From Galeopsis tetrahit (taxonomy: Eukaryota; Streptophyta; Magnoliopsida; Lamiales; Lamiaceae), in contig OY776119.1 of assembly GCA_963675135.1 (NCBI GenBank), positions 69,495,727 to 69,559,726 of the forward strand: 64,000 bases of DNA, in the 5' to 3' direction. Shown here piece by piece: positions 54,562 through 64,000 of the stretch. The notes under the pieces were generated by a model. It was given only the letters and a program-made list of their open reading frames with translations. It did not search any database and was not told the origin of the DNA. Made by a program: the position numbers and the translations under genes. How positions within the stretch are numbered: position 1 is the stretch's first letter; each line of letters opens with the position of its first letter.

Positions 54562-54804
54562 GAACCTTATGATATGTTAAGCCGATTCCACCTATAATTT
54601 CTTATTACAATTAAAAACACACAAACACACAAACTCACAAAAGAACCTTATTATCTGTTAAACCGATTCCACCTATAATTTCTTATTACAATTAAAAACA
54701 CACAAACCCACAAACTCACAAAAGAACCTTATGATCTATTAAGCTGATTCCACCTATAATTTCTTATTACAATTAAAAGCACACAAACAGAAGAAACTCA
54801 CAAA
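54562..54804. repeat. Three tandem copies of an 81-bp unit
   Basis: Units start 'gaacctta' at 54562, 54643 and 54724, and each contains 'gattccacctataatttc' and an 'acacacaaac' stretch. The array is bracketed by 'aacaggggcttctat' (54541) and 'aacagaggcttctac' (near 54804), a flanking direct repeat. Confidence 0.85.
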
Positions 54805-55704
54805 CAGAGGCTTCTACGGTGCTCCGATTTGGGACCGATTTGGGTGGGCGTCTTCAGTGCAGCGGCGGCGACTCGTTCTAGTGGGGTCTTCAGGGCGGCG
54901 GCGTTACCGTGGGTTGGGGAGACTACCGATTTGGGTGGGCGTCTTTAGTGCGGCGGCAGCGACGGCGGCGGCGGCAACGACGGCGGTTAAGGCTGTAGGG
55001 AGGCAGCGTCGTTAGTGTAGGTTGAGGAGGCGGCAGCGGCGACTAAGGTTTTAGGGAGGCGGTGCCGTTTCGCATTTCCTCAAGTGGTGAGAGTGATGAG
55101 AGTTATCTAGGGTGAGTGGGTATTGTGTTCCCTATTTAGAGAGATAGAGAGAGCGGGAGAGTCCGAGAGAAAGAGTAGGAGAGAGGGAAATGTAAATGGG
55201 CTTAGGCAATCTTTACATATTCTAGGGATTAGAGACTGTATTTTTAAAATAGTCTTTAAACGAGCGCTTAAAATTGGCGGTTAATTAAAATTTTGGGATT
55301 CAGAATTATTTATACCAATTAAAGACTAAATTTTCGGTCTTCAATTAAAATTCAAAATCAGAGTTTTAATTTCAATTAAAATTCGAAATAAGAATTTAAA
55401 TTTCAATTAAATTTTAAAATAAGAATTTTAATTTCAATTTAGAGACTGAAATTCGGTGGCTAAGCAGTCTGAAAAACATAATATTAAAGACCGAATTGAA
55501 AATAGTCTTTAAACGAGCGGTCAAAATTGGTAGTCAATTCAAATTATACTTTTCAAAATATTTGATACCAATTAAAGACTGAATTGTCGGTATCTAAACA
55601 AAATTCAAAATCAAAATTTTAATTTTGGCTTAGAGACCGAAAAGCGGTCTGAAAACATAATATTAAAACAGTCTCAAAACTTGAATTTTTTTAGGATCAG
55701 TCCT

Positions 55705-55731
55705 AAATCAGTCTCTATTAGAGACTGATTT
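55705..55731. repeat. Perfect palindrome in CACTA subterminal region
   Basis: Arms of 13 bp ('aaatcagtctcta' and 'tagagactgattt') with a single base between, about 50 bp from the CACTA terminus. Possibly a transposase binding pair; that role is inference. Confidence 0.6.
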
Positions 55732-55779
55732 ATGCCGGTCTCAAAACTTTTGTCTCTAATTGAGGCATTTTTTGTAGTG

Positions 55780-55978
55780 AGTACAAGTAATTTGATGGTA
55801 AGAGAGAAAATAATAGATGAGTATGAGATGAAGTATAATAAATAATAGATAAAGTATAAGTAATGTGATTGAGAAAGAGAAAATAATATGCCAAAAATGG
55901 AAAATAATGGAATGAGAAACTTATTGTGGGACATCCATAAAAGGAAAGTGGAAAACTTATAGTGGGACGGAGGGAGTA
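55780..55978. mobile_element. Stowaway MITE remnant (right part)
   Basis: Ends 'cttatagtgggacggagggagta', the usual right terminus of the 'ctccctccgtccc' MITE family. The left terminus is missing; at that side the sequence meets the CACTA end at 55779, so the CACTA element may have inserted into this MITE. 55979-56300 is A/T-rich and holds no gene. Confidence 0.55.
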
Positions 55979-56311
55979 TATTCAATATATTATATAATTA
56001 TGCCATGTACAATGTGTCTCTAATTTAATTTAATTTAATTAAATAATTATAATTCTATCAAATAAAATTATTATATTTATCTACATATTCAATATTTTAA
56101 TTTGATCAAATCATATACTAATTTCGGCCCTTATTAATGACTCATAATTTTTAGGGATATATTTTAATATATGAATTATTTATTAGTAATGTAAAAAATA
56201 AATGTGAGATTAGTAAAAAAAAAAATCAACTTTATACATAATAATTTAGTTAGAATTTTGAGTTAGCAACGAATTATTTCCATAACTAACGAATCTAAGA
56301 AGTTCATATAC

Positions 56312-57043
56312 ATGAGGGTTCCAATGGGCTATTTCTCGGAGGCCATTGGAAAGAAACTGGGGAATTTCATTGGAGAGTATGTGGCGTATGACGAGACGAA
56401 CAGGTCGGCGGCATGGATGACCTACATGAGGGTTCAGGTAAATATCGATGTTAATTATCCACTCAAGAGGGAGAAGAAAATTAAGCAGACGAACGGGGCG
56501 GTGTCTAAGGTGAAATTCAAATACGAACGCCTGAACCAGTTTTGCTTCGTATGCGGCAGGCTAGGCCACGTGGAGAAATTATGCTAGGTGGTGTTCAATA
56601 CCCCGGAGGGGGAAGTGGTAATCAGGAGTTGGGGGCCGGAGCTCAGGGCCCTTGACCGGCGATCGAGACAGATGATGGACGGTGGCCGTAGAATTAGGGA
56701 TGGAGAACCGGCTGAGGACCCGCGAGAATTTAGGGCGGAGGGTATAGCTGGAAATTCGAATACGATTGTTGATGAGATTCAAATTTCAAATAAATTCGAA
56801 CCCACTGGAGAAGACCGAAACCCACGGACGGTAGTTATTCTCAGGGGTCAATTTCCAACTAGGTTAACAACTAACCCATGTTTTGAGGAGAACCCCATGC
56901 ACATGCAAGATGAAGTAGAGGAGGAGAGGAAACGTAAGAGAGGCAAAATGGCCATGCAAGAGCATACCGTTGATGACAATGATGATGTGGAGGACCATTT
57001 TTTATCGGCAGGCCCCGGCTGCGGGACCAGCCGGGACCAATGA
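56312..57043 (+). pseudogene. LINE ORF1, N-truncated nucleic-acid-binding protein
   Basis: Reads 'VPMGYFSEAIGKKLGNFIGE', then 'YMRVQVNIDVNYPLKR', 'KFKYERLNQFCFVCGRLGHVE', and a CCHC knuckle ending in Cys, directly followed by a TAG at 56585. The frame continues in phase to 57043 through a polar Arg/Asp/Glu-rich tail. The apparent ATG at 56312 is made of one base of the target duplication plus two of the element, so it is not a native start. The stop at 57041-57043 overlaps the ORF2 ATG as ATGA. ORF1 proteins of plant L1 elements bind the element RNA (family knowledge). Confidence 0.85.
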
Positions 57044-60000
57044 TCGTGTTGAGCTGGAACTGTAGAGGACTCGGTCAACCTGCTACAGTTTCGACGCTAT
57101 GTGAGCTTGTTCGAGCTTGTAGGCCAGATGTTATCTTTTTATTTGAAACTTTGTCTTTATCCAATAAGTTAAAGGAGTTACGTGTTAAGCTTCGTTTTCA
57201 ATCTTGTCTTGCTATTGACTGTAATGGCCGTAGTGGCGGCATAGCTATTCTTTGGCGAGAAGTTAATAAATGCAGTGTTTTGAGTTATTCTTTGCATCAT
57301 ATTGATACTATTATTTCTGATTCTACGGGTGATTGGAGGCTAACAGGGTTTTATGGGTATCCAAATAGATCACATCGACAACTTTCATGGGATCTCTTGA
57401 GGATGCTAACTTCCCGTAATAATCTACATTGGGTGTGTGTGGGAGACTTCAATGATTTGTTTTCTGATGAAGATAAGAGGGGAAGGGTGGAGCAGCCGGA
57501 ATGGCTTTTTCGGGGTTTTCGTGCGGCGGTGGCGGACTGTGGTCTCTCGGACGTGGAGATGATTGGCCATAGGTTTACGTGGGCTAGGAGTAGAGGAACA
57601 TCGGCGGAAGAAGAGGAAAGACTCGACCGAGCCTTGGGAACAGCCTCTTGGCATGCCAGATTCTCAGGGGCACGGCTTCACAATTTAGTAGCCCCGGTCA
57701 ACGACCATAACCCGATTTTGTTGGTCACGGAAACAGCACCTACTCATCGCCGAAATAGAAGATTCAGGTTTGAGAATAAATGTCTAGCGGAGAAGGAGTT
57801 ACCGGGGGTGGTTAGAAGTGCATGGGTGGGTTTTGGAAACCTAAATATTTTAGGAAGACTTAGTGCGACAGCGGAGACTCTGCGGAAGTGGGGTGATCAT
57901 ATCAACATGGCCTTCAGAGATGATAAAAAACAACTTGAATGGGAAATTGATCAAATGCAGAGGCGAGATGACCCTACTGCAGCTGGGAGATTGGCGGACC
58001 TTCGAAGTCAATTGGCTAAGATGTTTATTGCGGAGGAGATTTTTTGGCGGCAAAGGGCCAAGCTGTTTTTGTTGAGAGGTGGGGACCTTAATACTCGGTT
58101 TTTCCATCAATCGGCGACGGCGAGGAAAAAATCTAATAGTATATCCGGTTTATACGACGACAGCGTAGAGTGGGTGACAAATAAGGAAGGCTTATGCAGC
58201 ATTGTGCATGGGTATTTTGCTGAGATATTCCGGGCGAATGATAGAAACGAGGATATAGAAAGGACTATTTCTGCAATACAACCGATAATTACGGCTGATC
58301 AGAATAACCAGCTTATACGTGCGTTCTCCATGGATGAATTTAAGAGGTCAATATCACAGATGCGCCCGGACAAATCCCCGGGCCCGGATGGATACAACCC
58401 AGCATTCTACTAGAAATTTTGGGAGGTTGTGGGGGCAGACGTGTTTGCATCCGGGGTTAAATGGCTTACCGACAAACGGTTTCTGGAGTCCCTAAATGAT
58501 ACACATGTTGTGTTAATACTAAAGAATGATAGTCCGACCTCGATGAGGGATCTGAGACCGATCTCACTTTGCAATGTTATTTATAAGATTGCTTCTAAAG
58601 TGTTGTGCAACACAGGTTGAAGGCGATATTACCAGGTCTAGTAGACAATGCCCAATCGGCCTTTGTGAGCGGGAGGGCAATTCAAGACAACATGTTAATT
58701 GCTTTTGAAACAATTCACTCGATGAAGAACAAGAGGAAAGGGAAAAGAGGAGATGTAGCCTTAAAAATCGACATTAGTAAGGCCTATGATAGGGTGGATT
58801 GGCAGTATCTGGAACGGGTGCTTTTGAGAATGGGCTTTAACACGGTTTGGGTGGAGTGGATTATACTATGTGTTAACACAGTGAGATACTCTTTTCAGGT
58901 GAACGACACTATGGTGGGACCGATTACGCCGGGACGGGGCCTTAGGCAAGGAGACCCGTTGTCCCCCTACTTGTTTATCTTGTGCGCTGAGGGATTATCT
59001 GCACTCATTAGAAGAGCAAGCAATGACGGGCGAATACATGGACATAGTGTGAGTCGGAGGGCGTCGGTTGTATCGCATCTCCTCTTCGCGGACGACTGCA
59101 TGTTGTTCTGCAGGGCTACAAGGGACGAAGCAACTAACATGAAAACCCTGTTGGATGAATACGAGGCTGCTTTAGGACAGGCAATTAATTACTTGAAGTC
59201 TGGTATATTTTTCAGTGGGAATATTGGCCGGCGGCAAGAGGAGGAAATAGGCAGTATATTTGGGGTCCATCAACCACTAAATACGGGAAGATACTTGGGC
59301 CTCCCGTCCCTTATTGGGAGAAAAAAGAGGGATATATTCAGATATTTAAAGGAAAGGCTCTGGAGTAGATTGCAAGGCTGGGCAAAAAGAAACATTTCAA
59401 TTGCAGGGAAGGAAGTGTTAATTAAGGCGGCGGCACAGGCGATTCCGGCTTATGCGATGGGAATTTTCTTGATCCCAGAATCAATTACGGAGGAATTGCA
59501 ACGCATGCTCAACTCATTTTGGTGGGGTTCGGGTGGGAATTCGAAAGAGATACGATGGACAACATGGAGTAAACTATGCGACAGGAAAGGGGTAGGTGGA
59601 ATTGGCTTTCGGGACCTCCATTTATTCAATATCGCAATGCTGGGAAAGGTCGGGTGGCGAATCCTCACAGACTCAGAGTCGATGGTGAGCAGAGTGATTA
59701 AAGCAAAGTACTTTCCCAATTGCGACTTCTTTTCAGCGCCTTTGGGCGCTAATCCGAGCTTCACCTGGAGAAGTATAAGGGAGAGTCAGGACTTGGTCAG
59801 GAGGGGATCCAGGTGGAAGGTGGGGAGCAGATCGCAGGTTCAGGTCTGGGGACAGCCCTGGATTTGCGACGATCGGAATTTCTGGCTAACAGGGCCAGCA
59901 CCGGAGGGAATGGCAGAAACAAAAGTCTCGGAGTTGATGGTTCCAGGTCATAGCAAATGGGACATCGAGCTACTAGAAGAAATTTTCCAACCGATGGATG

Positions 60001-61160
60001 TCGATAGGATAGCTGCAACAGCATAGTGCCGGCTGGGTCAATTGATGGATTGATATGGCATTTTCAAAGATCGGGAAGATATTCCGTGAAGTCAGCGTAT
60101 AGGTTGGCGAAGGAGCTGGTAAGCATGGATAATGTGGTGGATGCGCGACCGTGGGGTGAGCTATGGAAGGTACGAGCGCCTCCGAAGGTCATTAACTTTT
60201 TGTAGAGGCTTTGTAAAGGATTCTTACCCACGAGAGCAAGACTAAAAGAAAGGCATATCATAGATGATAACTCATGTCCGTATTGTATGAATGTTGGGGA
60301 GGATGAATGGCATGCACTATTCACTTGTCCGAGTGTGGTCGAATTTTGGTTAACAGCAGATTACAGAGGCCAGCTAAGTAGAGCGATGATGGCGACTAAT
60401 ACAGTGGATGAGGTGGTGTTCACAATGTTGGCGGAACTAGACGTGGCGTGCGCTCCAAGTTTCGCTACAACATTATGTAGAGTTTGGAAGGAAAGAAATG
60501 AGTATATATGGAAGGGGGTGCGACGACCAGCTCATGTGGCAGCAGCTCTGGCGAACAGCTTTCTACAAGATTGGACAGCAGCTCGGCCAGAATGTATACG
60601 GGAGGTAAGAGGGACAACATGTGGGGCATGGCATAAACCACCTACTACCTATGTGAAGATGAATGTAGATGCGACCTTTTTCAAGGAAACAAAGGAAATG
60701 GGGTTTGGTGCAATTATCTATGACGAGTGGGGTGAATTTAGGGGTGCACGGACGATGGTGTTTCCGGGCTCTTACCGTGTGGACGAGGGGGAGGCGATGG
60801 GCCTGCTCGAGGCTCTGTCGTGGATCAAATTGTTGGGGTTCGACAAAGTGAAGGTGGAGATTGATGCGCAGATTGTAGCTAATGGAATAAATTGTGAAGA
60901 TGATGCCAACTCAGCTTTCAGAGATATTATCAAGGCCTGTAAGAGAATAGCTTCAACTATAAACTCATTTTCTATTTCATATGTTTCTCGTGTGACCAAT
61001 ACTAAGGCACACAGTCTTGCTAGGGCAGCTAGGATGTTTTCGACTCCTCATGAATGGTATGATCCACCGAACATTGTGATGGGCGTATCGAATGGCGTTT
61101 GCAGTTGCTAATAAAATTTTAATAAAATTTTGAATACCTTTCTTCAAAAAAAAAAAAAAA
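56313..61160 (+). mobile_element. L1-type LINE, 5'-truncated, with poly(A) and target duplication
   Basis: 4848 bp between two copies of AGTTCATATACA (56301-56312 and 61161-61172), with a poly(A) tail at about 61146-61160. It has part of ORF1 (zinc knuckle protein) and all of ORF2 (endonuclease, RT, zinc-finger linker, plant-type RNase H). The left end falls inside ORF1, the usual result of incomplete reverse transcription. The clear target duplication and intact tail suggest it is younger than its neighbours, but ORF2 carries several breaks. Confidence 0.93.
57040..61111 (+). pseudogene. LINE ORF2: endonuclease, reverse transcriptase, RNase H
   Basis: Endonuclease: 'LSWNCRGLGQPAT', 'VGDFNDL', 'HRFTW' and 'NDHNPIL' (Asn in place of the usual Ser of SDH). 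RT: 'MRPDKSPGPDGYNP', 'RPISLCNVIYKIASKVL', 'KIDISKAYDRVDW', 'GLRQGDPLSPYLF' and the active site 'LFADDCML'. Then a zinc-finger linker ('APPKVINF', 'CPYCMNVGEDEWHALFTCP') and RNase H ('MNVDATF', 'DEGEAMGLLEAL', 'EIDAQ', 'NTKAHSLAR'). Breaks: TAG at 58411 (Gln expected), a frame change near 58610, TAG at about 60024, a frame change after it, and TAG near 60204 (Trp expected). The RNase H part (60287-61111) is open to the end. Confidence 0.92.
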
Positions 61161-61172
61161 AGTTCATATACA

Positions 61173-63263
61173 CCTTCATCACTTTGAAGCTGAATGTGTA
61201 TAAAAAAACGTTAAAACAAAATTAAAATTTTGAATTTAAAAAAATTAGAAATTAAATAAAATAGAATGTACCTAAATTAAATTCTAAATTTACAATACTT
61301 AAAGGAGTTTATTTACTCATATGTGCTTTTAACACCTGCATAAAGCATTTTAGTATAAAAAAAAATTGTACTTGCCAATAAATTTAAAAGGGTATGCAAT
61401 AAACTGATTGATCATAATTAGCTCTTTAATATACTACTACCTTTTATGATTTTCCATGCTTAGTAATATACTACCAAAATTAAATCATTTTTAATAGTAT
61501 ATAAATAATATAACAACGACTCAAAGTGTCGGTTAACGTGATCACGCTAAAATGAGTTTAATTGAAACTTGGGGATTAAGAAAAGAATACTCTAAACTAC
61601 ATGAAGACAAATTGATTATGCCGATGGAATGTTGACATTGTGATTAGAATATGGAGTATGATTTTTTTATTTTATTAAAAAGTGCAAAATATATATACAC
61701 AAATGTATTCTCCTAATATCATGATTCATGGATCAATAAAATATTATTTATTATTTTTAAAATTCTGAATTTTATATATAATTTTTTAAATATACTCTTA
61801 TTTATTAAATATTAAAATAATAATTAATCATTAAATATAAATATTTTGAACATTTTGCCCAAAAAAAAAAAGACTATTTTTAATCAAATTAATAAAATGG
61901 AATAGGAGATTATCTTTTAATAGAATATTTGTGTAGTACTAATCATATATAATTAATATGCACGTAACACGGGTTAAAACCGTATGGAATAAAGATTATT
62001 CCAAGACCCTAATGATCAATCCACAGTTTTATGATGCTTTTGTTAATTCAAGCCGTTGTTTATAGCTAAAAACACTTTTAATGGCCAATAGATTTCTTAA
62101 TTATTTAATTAACTACGCAAGAGACCAATAATTACAACATTTGTGAAGATCCCATGATGCATTATATATAATCCCCCCATCCACAAATTTGCAAGCATAT
62201 TAAAAGCAATTAAGTCAAGTTAAATGGGGAACTGTAGTTTTATAAATTTTTATTAAAACGTACATCCTCTATTCACTAAAAGTATATTCAGTTCTATTTT
62301 TTAATCTATAAAAATATGTTTATTCTATTTAAATAATTAACTTTTAAGTATAGTTTATTACTTTATTAACAAAATTGATGTGTTATCAATAGTACATTTT
62401 ACTCATTATTCCACATATTTATTTTAAAATTAAAATATTGATTACTTTTAAAATATGTGTTAAAAAAAAGTGAGCACATTTTTATTGAACGAATTGAGTG
62501 AGTAAATAAATTAGTTTATTTGTATGTATATACATGTCATGTGTGGACCCAAATGTAATTATATTTTATGTAAAATTAATTTGAGGAATCCAAAGAATGT
62601 ATTTATTATATTATATGGTGTGAAATTTACTTTTGAGAAGTTTGGAAAAAAATAAAAGTTATTACGAAGTGAAAGGTATAATAATATTTAATTAAACAAA
62701 CACGTTTTAAAATCAAAAGCCTATAGAAACTAAATAATGGAGTAGATTATAGGGAGAATAAAAATGAACCGACCAAAAAGGCAACGAGCATCGGTAGAAC
62801 ATGCCCCTCCAGCCACACGTGTACACATATTTACATTCTCATCAAGTCTAATCTAAATAAAAATAAAAATAGATGTTGGAAGAAAAAACAAATTAGAATG
62901 AGAAAAATAAAAGAAAAAGGTAATATAAAAAAATGTAAATTTTAGTAAATAAATGGCACAGAGTAGCAGGTAGACATGTTCATGCGGTTAAAACAGTCGG
63001 TTACGATTTGACCATTTTACAAATCGAAACTGAATTGTAATTGGACCGCTTCAGTTTTCAAATTTATGGGGTTAATTTTACACCTCACGTGTTAAAAATA
63101 GGGCGTGAATCCTCTCTAATTTTTTGTGCATGTAAATTTCATGACATATTATGGGGATGTCACTCTTTTTGTATTCACAGCACCAAATATATTTTTAAAT
63201 GGTTATTATTTATTAAGAGGATAACATTTGTGTGCACCAACTGCATCGTGCAATTATATACAA
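61173..63263. other. A/T-rich interval, no gene seen
   Basis: Very A/T-rich with only short frames. 62270-62515 may be an old MITE ('ctctattcactaaaagtatat' on the left, 'aacgaattgagtgag' on the right, weakly inverted). A G-box-like 'cacacgtgtacac' lies near 62815. No RNA gene recognised. Confidence 0.4.
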
Positions 63264-63271
63264 CTAATAGT

Positions 63272-63797
63272 TAGGGATTGCAATTTATACCGAACCGTGG
63301 TGATCCGCCCCACCCCCGACCCGATCGAAGCGGTTTTTTAGTCTTTTTATCAGGTTCGGTTCGGTTTTCAGGGAAAACCGAAAAACATTCAATCGGGGAC
63401 GGGGCGGGGACGGTATTTATATACATCGCCCCGCCCCGAAACCTCCCCGATATACATTATATAGATATTTTTTTATATTTATGTATGCACATATATATCT
63501 ATATATATTTATGTTTTTTCCTTTTAAATGTTTTTTTAATAAATTGTTTTATAATATAATTAATTTTTAATAATATAATAATATTTTTAGGGAGGTATAA
63601 TAATTATTAAAATATAAAAATAATAATTAAATAAATAATTCGGTTTTCGGGTCGGGGAAACCCGATATCGATCGGGGCGGGAATGGGAATTTTAAAATTT
63701 TCCCCGTCGAGGTTCGGGTCGGGTTCGGGGACAAAAATTCCCCGTCGGGGCCGGGGTCGGAGGAGGCATAAACTGCCCCGCCCCGTTGGCACTCCTA
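63272..63797. mobile_element. Non-autonomous hAT element with perfect 8-bp target duplication
   Basis: 526 bp flanked by CTAATAGT (63264-63271 and 63798-63805). The ends 'tagggattgcaa' and the reverse complement of 'ttggcactccta' form an imperfect inverted repeat. The subterminal regions are dense in 'ccccgcccc', 'cggggcgggg' and 'gggtcggg', and the middle (63460-63620) is A/T-rich with no transposase. It is a different family from 36556-37210. 63806-64000 holds nothing recognisable. Confidence 0.88.
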
Positions 63798-64000
63798 CTA
63801 ATAGTATTCTTCAATTAAACTAGCTACTAATTTCATCAAACTAATAATTTCAGTAAAATAACTAATATAATTTAAAATTGCACTTGATCTAATATATTTA
63901 CATTGTGGTTATTAGATGTTTAGGTGATGTTTGTTTTGCTGACTTTTAAAAATAGTTTTATGAAATCTATGAGATTATGAAATCCTAATAAGTAGTGGGG

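Larger units (their letters stand above)
54481..55779 (-). mobile_element. CACTA-type transposon end with G/C-rich internal region
   Basis: The right edge at 55779 reads on the minus strand CACTACAAAAAATGCCTC, the typical CACTA (En/Spm) terminus. Inward lie repeated subterminal motifs: 'cggtct', 'agagactga', and two related blocks containing 'agtctttaaacgagcg' (near 55250 and 55510). 54820-55080 is a 'ggcggcg'-rich stretch, and 55130-55190 is rich in 'gagaga'. Read on the minus strand, this looks like a pyrimidine-rich leader followed by an Ala/Pro-type coding start, perhaps a captured host exon. The opposite CACTA end was not found, so the left boundary is a guess and the element is probably truncated. 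Confidence 0.5.

Noticed and set aside
62270..62515. MITE with degenerate inverted ends
   Set aside because: The inverted repeat is weak and no target duplication is convincing in such A/T-rich sequence.

Overview
This is nuclear DNA of a flowering plant, probably a eudicot. The grounds are several Sire-lineage Ty1/copia retrotransposons with a third ORF after pol, an L1-type LINE with a plant-style RNase H tail, hAT-, Stowaway- and CACTA-type DNA transposons, and a block of organelle-derived DNA carrying plastid psaA and atpA pieces beside plant-mitochondrial rRNA pieces. I found no intact host gene. The species cannot be named from the sequence.

Layout, left to right. 1-6960: remnant of a plus-strand Sire element (LTR piece, internally deleted pol, broken ORF3). 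6970-7080: hAT-like fragment. 7082-25273: second plus-strand Sire element, truncated at its 5' side, with broken pol, ORF3 and a 3' LTR. Its RNase H domain is split by a complete minus-strand Ty3/gypsy non-autonomous element (TR-GAG type, 9088-16646) with a perfect 5-bp target duplication, and its post-pol spacer holds an unidentified insert near 17.1-17.9 kb. 25274-31609: two diverged plus-strand ORF3 copies separated by a minus-strand gag piece and LTR of another Sire element. 31646-34842: 5' half of another plus-strand copia element (LTR, PBS, gag, protease, start of integrase), cut off and joined to an unknown minus-strand ORF start. 36556-37210: non-autonomous hAT with an 8-bp target duplication. 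37690-40540: mosaic organellar insertion. 40545-40881: Stowaway MITE and hAT fragment. 40882-53876: nearly full-length minus-strand Sire element with both LTRs, PBS, gag, pol, ORF3 and PPT, disabled by several stops. 54481-55978: CACTA end, tandem repeats and a Stowaway remnant. 56313-61160: 5'-truncated LINE with poly(A) and a 12-bp target duplication. 63272-63797: second complete non-autonomous hAT with an 8-bp target duplication.

No element here looks able to move by itself. In the Sire elements the order is LTR, tRNA-iMet-type PBS, gag, pol (protease, integrase, reverse transcriptase, RNase H), a spacer with repeated polypurine tracts and, in the two plus-strand copies, a TATA-like box, then ORF3 (often called env-like), PPT and LTR. 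The sequence-level points of most interest are a polypurine tract matching the terminal PPT inside the ORF3 coding sequence of four copies, the TATA-like box before ORF3, a C-terminal ORF3 module shared by otherwise diverged copies, and the homogenised 120-bp array in the TR-GAG element. Most in-frame stops that can be compared with related copies look like C-to-T or G-to-A transitions, as expected for old methylated repeats.
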